Assembly: GCA_022843145.1 (NCBI GenBank)
Contig: JALHOF010000023.1
Coordinates: 1-50,931, forward strand
Source: Hyphomicrobium sp.
GTDB taxonomy: Bacteria > Pseudomonadota > Alphaproteobacteria > Rhizobiales > Hyphomicrobiaceae
Reading direction: 5' to 3'
Length of the DNA stretch: 50,931 nt
The position numbers and the translations under genes were made by a program. Each line of letters starts with the position of its first letter. Within the stretch, counting starts at the first letter, position 1. This document shows positions 1 through 7,636 of this stretch, in pieces. The notes beneath the pieces are model-generated. The model had not been told where the DNA came from and ran no database searches. It saw only the letters and a list, made by a program, of their open reading frames with translations.

Positions 1-88
1 CGCGCGCGCCCGCCTCCCGCGCCGCGGCCAATGCGCGATCCATGTGGCCGAGCTTCGCGTCCGGTGTCATATAGGGCCGCTCCATCAT
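1..88 (-). CDS. tadA: tRNA adenosine deaminase TadA, N-terminal fragment (runs off left edge)
   Basis: The minus strand opens at tandem ATGs (88 and 85, with another at 70) and reads through the window edge without a stop. The visible product ends in M-D-R-A-L-A-A-A-R-E-A-G-A-R, which resembles the first helix of TadA/nucleoside deaminases (typically M-x-x-A-L-x-x-A-R-x-A), the enzymes that make inosine at the tRNA-Arg wobble position. The HxE/PCxxC zinc motifs would lie outside the window. Divergence from a large-subunit pseudouridine synthase gene is a familiar alphaproteobacterial arrangement, which supports the call. Only about 29 residues are visible, so the identity is an inference. Confidence 0.5.
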   Translation of the reverse strand, partial: MMERPYMTPDAKLGHMDRALAAAREAGAR

Positions 89-101
89 TGCTTCGGACAC
101 C

Positions 102-1250
102 ATGCCAGATCATTCCGACGACCGCCCCCGTCCTCCGCGCCGCGCCAAACCAGGCGCTGGCCCCGCCGCGCGCGGCAAGTCGCCGCCGCCCGGCAGCAAA
201 CCCGCCACGGCCGCCCCGCCTGGGCCCGAGCGCATCGCCAAGGTCATGGCGCGCGCCGGGCTCTGTTCGCGCCGCGAGGCCGAGCGCTGGATCGCCGACG
301 GCCGCGTCCGCGTCAACGGCACGCTGCTGACCACGCCCGCGCTCGACGTCGGACCGCGCCACAAGATCCTCGTCGACGGCCAGCCGTTGCCCACGGCCGA
401 ACCCTCGCGGCTGTGGCGCTACCACAAGACGCGCGGGCTCGTCACCACCCACGCCGATCCCGAGGGCCGCGCCACCGTGTTCGACAAGCTGCCGCCCGAC
501 CTCCCGCGCGTCATCTCCATCGGCCGTCTCGACTTCAACACCGAGGGCCTGCTGCTGCTGACCAACGACGGCGAGCTCGCGCGGCATCTCGAACTTCCCG
601 AAACCGGCTGGCTGCGCCGCTATCGGGTGCGGGCGCGGGGGCGCGTCTCGCAGGCCGATCTCGACAAACTGAAGGACGGCATCGAGATCGACGGCGTACA
701 GTATGGCCCGGTCGAGGCGACGATCGACACGTTCCAGGGCGCCAACGCGTGGCTGACCATCGGTCTGCGCGAAGGCAAGAACCGCGAGGTCCGCAAGATC
801 CTCGGCTCGCTCGGCCTCGAGGTCGGCCGGCTGATCCGGGTGTCGTTCGGTCCGTTCCAATTGCTCGATCTGCCGGAAGGCGAGGTCGAACTCGTCAAGC
901 GGCGCGTGCTCGCCGATCAGCTCGGGCCCAAGCTCGCCGCCCAATTCGGCCTCCTCGGCGAACTCGAACCCGAGAAGCCCAAGCGCTTCCAGCCGCCGCG
1001 CGCGCCGCGTCCCGTGCGCGACGCCCCCGAACCCGAGACCCGCGCCGAGCAGCGCGCCCGCTTCCGCCCCGGCCCGCCCGACACCCGCCGCGGACCCGGC
1101 GGCAAACAAGAAAACCGCGGACCCGGCGGCAACAAAGAGTCTCGCGGACCCGGCGGCAAGCCCGCATTTCGCGCTCCCGGCAATGACCGACCCGGCGGCC
1201 GCCCAGGCGGCCGGACGGGCGGCGGCAAGCCGCCTCGCGGGCGCCCATGA
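102..1250 (+). CDS. rluB: RsuA/RluB-family rRNA pseudouridine synthase with Gly/Pro/Arg-rich tail
   Basis: Predicted to isomerise uridine to pseudouridine in 23S rRNA. A basic, Pro/Ala-rich leader (residues 1-42) precedes an S4 RNA-binding domain (about 43-90, R-I-A-K-V-M-A-R-A-G-L-C-S-R-R-E-A). The catalytic domain follows with the family motif G-R-L-D-F-N-T-E-G-L-L-L-L-T-N-D-G at 141-157, whose aspartate (D144) is the expected nucleophile. The segment G-K-N-R-E-V-R-K-I-L is also typical. The last about 100 residues are low-complexity Arg/Gly/Pro, including a nine-residue repeat beginning R-G-P-G-G. At 382 aa it is longer than simple RluB (about 290) because of the two extensions. rsmD follows 25 bp downstream, so the two are probably co-transcribed. 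RluB versus RluE/RluF cannot be settled from sequence alone. Confidence 0.88.
   Translation: MPDHSDDRPRPPRRAKPGAGPAARGKSPPPGSKPATAAPPGPERIAKVMARAGLCSRREAERWIADGRVRVNGTLLTTPALDVGPRHKILVDGQPLPTAEPSRLWRYHKTRGLVTTHADPEGRATVFDKLPPDLPRVISIGRLDFNTEGLLLLTNDGELARHLELPETGWLRRYRVRARGRVSQADLDKLKDGIEIDGVQYGPVEATIDTFQGANAWLTIGLREGKNREVRKILGSLGLEVGRLIRVSFGPFQLLDLPEGEVELVKRRVLADQLGPKLAAQFGLLGELEPEKPKRFQPPRAPRPVRDAPEPETRAEQRARFRPGPPDTRRGPGGKQENRGPGGNKESRGPGGKPAFRAPGNDRPGGRPGGRTGGGKPPRGRP
1089..1159 (+). repeat. 27-bp tandem repeat in the rluB tail
   Basis: The 17-mer cgcggacccggcggcaa occurs exactly at 1089, 1116 and 1143. The 27-bp period keeps frame and encodes R-G-P-G-G followed by four variable residues. 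It is a disordered basic tail, probably prone to copy-number change by slippage. Confidence 0.85.
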
Positions 1251-1275
1251 TCGTTGAACTCGCGAGCCGCGCGCC

Positions 1276-1836
1276 ATGAGAATTGTCGGCGGCACCCTGC
1301 GCGGCCGCGCCATAGCCGCGCCCGAGCACCAGGGTCTCCGTCCGACGTCCGACCGCGTCCGCGAAAGCCTGTTCAACATCCTCGCCCACGGCATCGACGG
1401 CTTCGACCTCGCCGGCAGCCGCATCATCGACCTCTTCGCTGGCACCGGCGCGCTCGGCCTCGAAGCAATCTCGCGCGGCGCCGCCTATGCCCTCTTCGTC
1501 GAGGACAGCGCCGACAGCCGCGCGCTGGTCCGCCGCAACATCGAGGCATTTGGCTTGACCGGCGTCACCCGCATCTTCCGCCGCGACGCGACCGACCTCG
1601 GCCCCGCCGGAAACATGGGGAAATTCGCGCTGGCCTTTCTCGATCCGCCCTATGGCCAAGGCCTCGCCGACAAGGCGCTGGCGTCGCTCGTCTCCGGCCA
1701 GTGGCTGACGCCCGGCGCCGTCGTCTGCATCGAGGAACGCACCGGCACGCGGCTCGCACTCCCGCCCAGCCTCGTCCTCCTCGACACCCGCAGCTACGGC
1801 GACACCTCCATCACCCTCGCGCGCCACCCCGCCTGA
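1276..1836 (+). CDS. rsmD: 16S rRNA (guanine(966)-N2)-methyltransferase RsmD
   Basis: Uses S-adenosylmethionine to methylate G966 of 16S rRNA during 30S assembly. The protein starts M-R-I-V-G-G-T-L-R-G-R, the usual RsmD opening, followed by the conserved L-R-P-T-S-D-R-V-R-E-S-L-F-N-I-L. The SAM-binding loop is I-D-L-F-A-G-T-G-A-L-G-L-E-A (about 50-65), and the catalytic N6/N2-methyltransferase motif is D-P-P-Y (F-L-D-P-P-Y-G-Q-G-L). At 186 aa it is the normal family length. It lies 25 bp behind rluB, so two rRNA modification genes form one probable operon. Confidence 0.93.
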   Translation: MRIVGGTLRGRAIAAPEHQGLRPTSDRVRESLFNILAHGIDGFDLAGSRIIDLFAGTGALGLEAISRGAAYALFVEDSADSRALVRRNIEAFGLTGVTRIFRRDATDLGPAGNMGKFALAFLDPPYGQGLADKALASLVSGQWLTPGAVVCIEERTGTRLALPPSLVLLDTRSYGDTSITLARHPA

Positions 1837-1956
1837 CGCGCCATCTCACGCTGCGCCCCTGCGTTCCCTCCTGATCGTCCCTATCCCTCGCGCCGCGATC
1901 GGCTATGCTGAGAGCGAATGCCGCGTCGCCAAGCGCCGATCCCGAGGACCTCGACC

Positions 1957-2400
1957 ATGCCCGTGACCCAGATCGTCTATGCCTCGCGGCCGTTCGGCTA
2001 CGACGAACTGGCATTGCGCAACATTCTCGTCATTGCCCGCCGCAACAATTCGCGCTCCGGCATCACCGGCGCCCTCATCTGCCGCGAGGACCTTTTTCTG
2101 CAGCTCCTCGAAGGCCGCCGCGACGTCGTCCAGACCACCCTCGACCGGATCCGCCACGACGACCGCCACACCGACCTCCGCGTGCTGCTCGACGAGGACA
2201 GCTCCGATCGCCTGTTTCCCGATTGGGCGATGCGCCACGACCCCGCTCGTTCTTGGATGTGGACGGCCGCGCAAGTCGCCGACGGCGCCGTCCACTCGGC
2301 AACGCCCGCCGAAACACGCGCCGTCTTCACCCGGCTCTCGCGCGAACCGGCGATGGCCCAGGACCCCGCCCCCGGCTGCCCGCTCGAACCGGGCGCATAA
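1957..2400 (+). CDS. Short BLUF-domain blue-light photoreceptor
   Basis: A single FAD-binding BLUF domain with a short C-terminal tail (147 aa). All the residues of the flavin photocycle are present: Y8 (Q-I-V-Y-A-S), N31 (A-R-R-N-N-S), Q49 (L-F-L-Q-L-L-E-G), W90 and M92 (F-P-D-W-A-M-R-H). The core S-G-I-T-G-A-L is typical. There is no fused EAL, cyclase or DNA-binding domain, so output must go through a partner protein, as in the short BLUF proteins PixD and BlrB. The start at 1957 was chosen because of the upstream cgaggacctcgacc (AGGA about 9 nt before ATG). An in-frame ATG at 1918 would add 13 residues. The neighbours do not reveal the partner. Confidence 0.9.
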   Translation: MPVTQIVYASRPFGYDELALRNILVIARRNNSRSGITGALICREDLFLQLLEGRRDVVQTTLDRIRHDDRHTDLRVLLDEDSSDRLFPDWAMRHDPARSWMWTAAQVADGAVHSATPAETRAVFTRLSREPAMAQDPAPGCPLEPGA

Positions 2401-2409
2401 GCCCTCGCT

Positions 2410-3720
2410 CTACCCTTGTCTCGACAGCCGCCGCCATGCCGCGAGCGCCGCGCCGAACGTGCCGTGACCGATCTGGCACTCGTGCTCCTTGGTCTCGCGG
2501 ATCGCCTGGTTCGGCAGCCGGTCGTCGAGCCACAGCTTGCCCGCCGTCACCAGACGAGCGACATCCTCCGCGCCGATCGCATCGAGTTCCAGCATCTGGA
2601 TGGCGAGAAAATCCTCGATCGAAAGCCCCTCCGGCAGCCGCCACTTGTCGACCGGGCTCGCGCGCACCGGACGGATCACCGGGCTCATGCGCACCACGGT
2701 CCCCGCGACCGGCGGCGGCAGCGGCGGATTGGCCTCCATGTCCGGCAGCGGCTGCCCCAGCAGAACATGCGTTGTGAACGTCGCGCTGTCGGGCGGATCG
2801 TCGAGAATACTCATCGCAAGCTGCTTCAGATCGCCGAATAGCGTCGGCTGCTGCCGCTCGTGTGCGACGAGCCGCTTGTCCACCGCGAGCCCGCGCGACG
2901 GCCGCGACACGGTTCCCGTACCCATCGACAGCACGTGAATGTCGTCGATGCGGTAGCGGTTGCGGTTGGCCAGCGCCTCGGTCACCGCCGCCAGCACTGG
3001 ATTGTTGTAGCCGCCGATCGCTCCATCCCAATAGCGCTCCTCGCCGACTTCAGCCGGCGACATGAAGAACGTCACCGGCGCATTACTCGACGCATGGATG
3101 GCTTCCGCCAGCGTCGGGACATGCTTCGCTTTCGGGCTAGCCATATCGCGTAGCAGCGTCGTGCCGAACGCCACGGACGACGTGCTGCCGGACAGGCTCG
3201 CGTCGTCGGAGCGGAAGAACTTCGCGCGCTTCATGTCGTAGTCGAACCCGACGATCACCATGTGCGGCGCGCGACCTTTTCGCGACGCCACCCAACTATG
3301 AAGATCCGGCAGCGTGCGGTCGCCCTCCGGCGCGAGCAGCGCGCGCAGGCCTTCGAGTTTCGCGTCCGTCCGGTATTTCGCGCCGACATTCGCCACGCGC
3401 TGCATCAGCCGGTTCCAGATCGTGCGTAGCGGCTTCGAGCCTTGGTCGAGCTGGAACGGCAGCGGCGCGAACACCCGCCGCCGCTGGCCCTCATCGAGAA
3501 AATTTCGGTCGAGAATTTCGGCGAGCGACTTGTCGGTCAGCAATCCGCCGAGCGTCAGGCTGCCGCCCGAATTGGCCGCGACCAGATCGAAATCGGCGAG
3601 CACGTCATGCCCGCGCGTCTCCGGTCCATAGATCCGCTGCAACGCCATCACCTGCAGCAGCGCCCATGATCCCCCGCCATCGAGGCTCAGAATGCGAAAC
3701 GTCGATTGCGCGCCACTCAT
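2410..3720 (-). CDS. Patatin-like phospholipase
   Basis: A serine-aspartate dyad acyl hydrolase of 436 aa. The oxyanion-hole segment is I-L-S-L-D-G-G-G (about 10-17). The nucleophile elbow reads A-N-S-G-G (S51), where the first Gly of the usual G-x-S-x-G is Ala. The dyad aspartate is D232 in W-D-G-A-I-G-G-Y-N-N-P. Also conserved is H-A-S-S-N-A-P-V-T-F-F just before it. No signal peptide is visible, so it is probably cytosolic or secreted by another route. The start at 3720 begins directly before the domain; an upstream ATG at 3807 would add 29 unrelated residues. It is convergent with the BLUF gene. The substrate (phospholipid or another acyl ester) is not determinable. Confidence 0.85.
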   Translation of the reverse strand: MSGAQSTFRILSLDGGGSWALLQVMALQRIYGPETRGHDVLADFDLVAANSGGSLTLGGLLTDKSLAEILDRNFLDEGQRRRVFAPLPFQLDQGSKPLRTIWNRLMQRVANVGAKYRTDAKLEGLRALLAPEGDRTLPDLHSWVASRKGRAPHMVIVGFDYDMKRAKFFRSDDASLSGSTSSVAFGTTLLRDMASPKAKHVPTLAEAIHASSNAPVTFFMSPAEVGEERYWDGAIGGYNNPVLAAVTEALANRNRYRIDDIHVLSMGTGTVSRPSRGLAVDKRLVAHERQQPTLFGDLKQLAMSILDDPPDSATFTTHVLLGQPLPDMEANPPLPPPVAGTVVRMSPVIRPVRASPVDKWRLPEGLSIEDFLAIQMLELDAIGAEDVARLVTAGKLWLDDRLPNQAIRETKEHECQIGHGTFGAALAAWRRLSRQG

Positions 3721-4002
3721 ACCCGCCACCCGGAAATCGCCTGAACTCGAATGGCAATAGCCTATCAGTGCGACAAGGCAGTCACCAGCGGCACAGACCG
3801 GCGGCACGCCAGAGACAGGTCCCCCTGCGACCGCCGGACCACAGATGTGGAAGCTGCGCCCTTGTCAGCCTCGGGCTCGGACCACGACTATCCGGCTCCT
3901 CCGCAGAACCGCGGCAACAACGAACGTCGTCCCCGCGCGGGCGGGCCGCGGTCAAGCCGAAGCATGGGCACGCTTCCCCTCATCGTCCACGGACCTGACG
4001 AC

Positions 4003-4302
4003 TTACGGCCGCTGGTCGCGCAGCGTATCGAACATCTCGAAATGCTCGGCCCGCACCGTCTCCGCGCAATCGCCGCGCGCGCAATCGAGCCAGGTGCCGC
4101 CGGGCAGCTCGACCTCCGTCTTCGTGAACCCGCTGCCTTCGACGGTGCGCGTCCGCAACGTGATCCGCTGGCCGTTTTTCGGATTGCTGACCACGATCGT
4201 CCCCATGCCGATGACGCGCGGCGGGTGCATGCGCTGCATCCACAGCCCATAGCCGACGACGGCGAGCCCCAGCAGTCCGATCAACCACGGCGCCCATTTC
4301 AT
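4003..4302 (-). CDS. Small single-pass membrane protein, unrecognised
   Basis: A 99-aa protein with one N-terminal membrane segment (W-A-P-W-L-I-G-L-L-G-L-A-V-V-G-Y-G-L, about 4-21) followed by about 75 residues of small soluble domain. The two cysteines (W-L-D-C-A-R-G-D-C) could form a disulfide if this part is periplasmic. It lies 63 bp downstream of mutL on the same strand and may be read from the same transcript. I do not recognise the family. The domain has alternating hydrophobic and charged residues suggesting beta strands (I-V-V-S-N-P-K-N-G-Q-R-I-T-L-R-T). Reality as a gene is likely; function is unknown. Confidence 0.6.
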   Translation of the reverse strand: MKWAPWLIGLLGLAVVGYGLWMQRMHPPRVIGMGTIVVSNPKNGQRITLRTRTVEGSGFTKTEVELPGGTWLDCARGDCAETVRAEHFEMFDTLRDQRP

Positions 4303-4365
4303 CGAGATCCCTGTTCCTTCTCTTCACAGCCTTGCGTCCGCCGGCCGGCCGGCCCAACCAGAGGC

Positions 4366-6264
4366 TTACTTCCGGCCGAACAGCCGCTCGATGTCGCTGA
4401 GTTTCAGTTCCACATACGTCGGCCGGCCGTGATTGCATTGCCCCGAATACGGCACGCCCTCCATCTCGCGCAGGAGCGCATTCATCTCCTCGGGAGCGAG
4501 CCGCCGCCCCGCCCGTACGCTGCCGTGGCACGCCATCCGCGATGCCACCGCCTCGAGCCGGTCTTTCAGCACCCGGCCCTGGCCGCGCGCGCCATCTGCC
4601 TCCAGGATCTCGGCGGCGAGATCGCGCACGAGGCCCGCCACATCCGCCTTGCCGAGCAGCGCCGGGACTTCCCTCACCGCGACGGCTTTGGGCCCGAACG
4701 GCTCGACGACGAGGCCCAATTCCGCGAGTTCGTCCGCATTCTCGGCGATAGCGTCGCGCGCGTCGTCGCCGACCTCGACGATGACCGGGATCAACAGCCC
4801 CTGCCGCGTCACGCCGCCATTCGCCAGCATCGCTTTCATGCGCTCGTAGACGAGGCGTTCATGCGCAGCGTGTTGATCGACGATGATCACCGAGCCGCGC
4901 GTCTGCGCGACGATGTAGGTCTCGTGGAGTTGCGCCCGTGCCGCGCCGAGCGGCCGGTCGAGCAGGTCCGGCTCCGGCTCATGGACCGCCGCCCGTGTGT
5001 CCGCGCTCGGTGCGCCGACCACGTCGTGCAGCAGTCCCGTCGCCGTCTCGAACGGCGCCTGCATCGCTTCCGCAAAACCGATACCGTTGCCTCTCAGCGC
5101 ATGGTGCTGAGGGCGATAGGCTCTATCCGCCGGTCCCGCCCCGCCCACGACGCCGCCCGGCCCGGCGGCAGCCGTTCCGGTCATACCTTGCCGCGCGAGA
5201 CTCCCGACGAGCGTGTCGATTGTCGCAGCCCCGCCGTGCGCCGACGCGCGATGCCCAGCCTCGGCGAGTGCCGCCGCGATAGCGCCGATCATCACGCCGC
5301 GCACGCGGCCTGAATCGCGAAAGCGCACCTCGGCCTTGGTCGGATGCACATTGACGTCGACGTCGCGCGGATCGATGTCGACGAACACCGCGACCAGCGG
5401 ATGCCGCCCGCGCGGGACGAGATCGCCATAGGCCCCGCGCAGCGCGCCGATCATCAGCCGGTCTTTGACCGGCCGGCCGTTGACGAACAGATACTGTTGC
5501 GACTGGTCGGGACGGTTCAGCGTCGGCAGACCGGCGAACCCGCGCACCGTGACGCCGTCTCGCTCGCCGCGCACGGCCAGCGCATCGGCCATGAAGTCGG
5601 GGCCCATGATCCGTCCGAGGCGCTCCAACAGACCTTGGGGCGTCGCCGGCACGGGCGGCAGCCTGAGCCCTGTGCGTTCGCCATTGGTCAGCGCAAAGCC
5701 GATGCCCGGATGCGCCATCGCCAGCCGCTTGACGATCTCCGTCACGGCCATTGCCTCGGCGCGCTCGCTTTTCAGAAACTTGAGCCGCGCCGGTGTTGCC
5801 GAGAACAGCGCGCGGACCTCGACGCGCGTGCCGCGGTTGATGGCCGCCGGTCTGAGCCCTTGCTCCGCGCCGCGCTCGACCGTGATTTCATAGCCATCGC
5901 CCGACCCCGACAACCGCGACGCGATCGAGAGTTCCGCGATCGACCCGATCGACGGCAGAGCTTCTCCCCGGAAACCCAGATGCCGGATGTCGAACAGGTC
6001 GCTCTCGTCGAGCTTGGACGTCGCGTGGCGCTGGATGGCGAGCGCGAGATCCTCCGGGCCCATGCCGTGACCGTCGTCAGACACGCGGATCAGCGATAGC
6101 CCGCCGCCGGCCGTCACCACCTCGATCTCACGCGCACCCGCGTCGATCGCGTTCTCGACCAGTTCCTTGACGACGCTGGCCGGCCGCTCGATCACCTCGC
6201 CGGCGGCGATGCGATTGACGGTTTCCGGCGCAAGCTGGCGAATGGTCGGGCGAATCTGCGGCAT
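4366..6264 (-). CDS. mutL: DNA mismatch repair protein MutL
   Basis: Mismatch-repair mediator that couples MutS recognition to strand incision. The N-terminal GHKL ATPase shows A-G-E-V-I-E-R-P-A-S-V-V-K-E-L-V-E-N (21-38), D-D-G-H-G-M (63-68), R-H-A-T-S-K-L and G-F-R-G-E-A-L. An Ala/Gly-rich linker follows at about 340-420. The C-terminal domain has the endonuclease motif D-Q-H-A-x2-E-x4-E (about 463-474), A-C-H-G and C-N-H-G-R-P near the end. This is therefore an incision-competent MutL of the kind used by bacteria without MutH. Length (632 aa) is normal. The start at 6264 gives the expected short leader before the ATPase. The upstream 226 bp probably hold its promoter. Confidence 0.96.
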   Translation of the reverse strand: MPQIRPTIRQLAPETVNRIAAGEVIERPASVVKELVENAIDAGAREIEVVTAGGGLSLIRVSDDGHGMGPEDLALAIQRHATSKLDESDLFDIRHLGFRGEALPSIGSIAELSIASRLSGSGDGYEITVERGAEQGLRPAAINRGTRVEVRALFSATPARLKFLKSERAEAMAVTEIVKRLAMAHPGIGFALTNGERTGLRLPPVPATPQGLLERLGRIMGPDFMADALAVRGERDGVTVRGFAGLPTLNRPDQSQQYLFVNGRPVKDRLMIGALRGAYGDLVPRGRHPLVAVFVDIDPRDVDVNVHPTKAEVRFRDSGRVRGVMIGAIAAALAEAGHRASAHGGAATIDTLVGSLARQGMTGTAAAGPGGVVGGAGPADRAYRPQHHALRGNGIGFAEAMQAPFETATGLLHDVVGAPSADTRAAVHEPEPDLLDRPLGAARAQLHETYIVAQTRGSVIIVDQHAAHERLVYERMKAMLANGGVTRQGLLIPVIVEVGDDARDAIAENADELAELGLVVEPFGPKAVAVREVPALLGKADVAGLVRDLAAEILEADGARGQGRVLKDRLEAVASRMACHGSVRAGRRLAPEEMNALLREMEGVPYSGQCNHGRPTYVELKLSDIERLFGRK

Positions 6265-6490
6265 GCCCCGAAGCTACAGGGGCTGCCGCTCCGATGACAG
6301 GAAACGCACAACTCGGCTGGGGAAATTCATGGACGTGGGGATAAAGGTGTCGATACCGCGCACGGCTTTGGGGTGCTTCATGTCGAAAGCATGCCCAAAA
6401 ACATTCAATGATTACAATAGGTTGAAAATTGGCATGACCAACGATGCGCGAGCATGAACGGCCGCGAATACTAGGGCGTTACTGCCGACG

Positions 6491-6985
6491 TTACTCGTCG
6501 TCGCTGCTCGAGTTCCACTTCTGCAAGGCCGTGAAAATCGACTGTTTGCAGGGGCCGAGCGGTCCGGTTGCGCTATCGGCAGACTGGTCGCCTCGCGCTT
6601 TCGGCAACTCGTAGTTGACGCGGCAGTACTCGACCTGCTGCTTCTCCAGCTCCGCCTTGGTGCGGATCTTCTTGCGATCCGGATCGTCGATCACCGCAAG
6701 TTGGTCGGGACCGTCGGTCGAACCGGTCTCGCCCGGTGGCGGCAAATGATTGGCGTCCGGCGGCAGCACCAGCGGTGCGCGATCGGCGAGGCGGACCTTC
6801 CGACCACCGCCCTGCTGGGTTCCTGCGACACCCATCGCGTCGAAGATCTTGCCCTGCAATTCAACGTCGCCAGGGGCACAGCCGGCAGCGGCCAGAGCGG
6901 CGGCGGCCGACACGCACGCGCACACACAGCTGCGCAGCATCGACGTGCGGCGCGGAGGCATCGGCATGTTGGATGTCGGCGTCAT
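6491..6985 (-). CDS. BamF-like (DUF3035-type) outer-membrane lipoprotein
   Basis: A 164-aa lipoprotein. The leader ends in a lipobox (L-A-A-A-G-C, cysteine near residue 31), so it should be lipidated and sent to the outer membrane. The middle carries R-A-P-L-V-L-P-P-D-A-N-H-L-P-P-P, which matches the short conserved stretch of the DUF3035/BamF family linked to the alphaproteobacterial BAM complex. The remainder is charged and low in structure. The ATG at 6985 is preceded by a strong purine run (cgacgggggaagaagccg). The gene lies directly downstream of lspA, the peptidase that matures lipoproteins, which is the usual place for this family. The family assignment rests on that short motif plus context. 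Confidence 0.65.
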   Translation of the reverse strand: MTPTSNMPMPPRRTSMLRSCVCACVSAAAALAAAGCAPGDVELQGKIFDAMGVAGTQQGGGRKVRLADRAPLVLPPDANHLPPPGETGSTDGPDQLAVIDDPDRKKIRTKAELEKQQVEYCRVNYELPKARGDQSADSATGPLGPCKQSIFTALQKWNSSSDDE

Positions 6986-7105
6986 CGGCTTCTTCCCCCG
7001 TCGCGCGCCTGGTGTTTCCAAGTCGTGCGCTCGTCTTCTAGACCGACTTGCGAGCCGTTTCGGCCCATCCGTCGGGTTCGCGATACGCAACGGCAAGTGT
7101 CTGGG

Positions 7106-7636
7106 CTACATCGGCTTTGCGGCGTCATTGCGACTCGATATGAACGAGTCATACAGCAGCCCCACGACGCCCGCAACGATGGCCACGTCGGCGATGTTGA
7201 AGACGTACCAGTAAAAGCCAAATGCGTGCATCGAGAAGAAGTCCGCGACACCGCCGATCAGGATCCGGTCGATGGCGTTGCCGATCGCGCCACCGATGAT
7301 CAGTGCGATGCTCCAGGCCATCAATCGGTTGGTCGCCGCGTGCGCGATCCACACCCACATTGCAACCGAAGCGAGCACCGCGAAAGCCGCGAGCGCGATC
7401 TGCCATGCATAGCTCGATTGGTCGAGCATCGAGTAGCTGATGCCCGTATTCTTGACGAAGACGAGGTCGAGAAACGGCAAGACGGGGACGCGGCCTTTAT
7501 CTTGTATCCGATAGCCGAGAAGCATCCACCACTTGTGCGCCTGATCGACGAGCATAACAACCAGCGCGATCTTCAACCCAAGTGCGGAGTATTTCCCCCA
7601 AAACCAACCGCTTTCTTCTTCCTTAGCCTTGTTCAC
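7106..7636 (-). CDS. lspA: Lipoprotein signal peptidase (signal peptidase II)
   Basis: Integral membrane aspartyl protease that cleaves prolipoproteins after diacylglyceryl transfer. The 176-aa protein has four hydrophobic segments and both catalytic blocks: [10 protein letters not shown] (first Asp) and F-N-I-A-D-V-A-I (second Asp). The V-K-N-T-G-I-S-Y-S motif is also conserved (usually N-x-G-x-A/S-F). Its ATG overlaps the stop of ileS by 4 bp (ATGA), indicating translational coupling, and ileS-lspA is a widespread gene pair. Confidence 0.95.
   Translation of the reverse strand: MNKAKEEESGWFWGKYSALGLKIALVVMLVDQAHKWWMLLGYRIQDKGRVPVLPFLDLVFVKNTGISYSMLDQSSYAWQIALAAFAVLASVAMWVWIAHAATNRLMAWSIALIIGGAIGNAIDRILIGGVADFFSMHAFGFYWYVFNIADVAIVAGVVGLLYDSFISSRNDAAKPM

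Noticed and set aside
44-1827. Long Arg/Pro/Ala-rich open frames overlapping rluB and rsmD on both strands
   Set aside because: They are antisense or shifted readings of GC-rich genes with clear protein families; their translations are low-complexity and lack domains.
3751-5313. 520-codon open frame antisense to mutL
   Set aside because: It fully overlaps the well-supported mutL gene, has no recognisable domain and reflects third-position GC bias.
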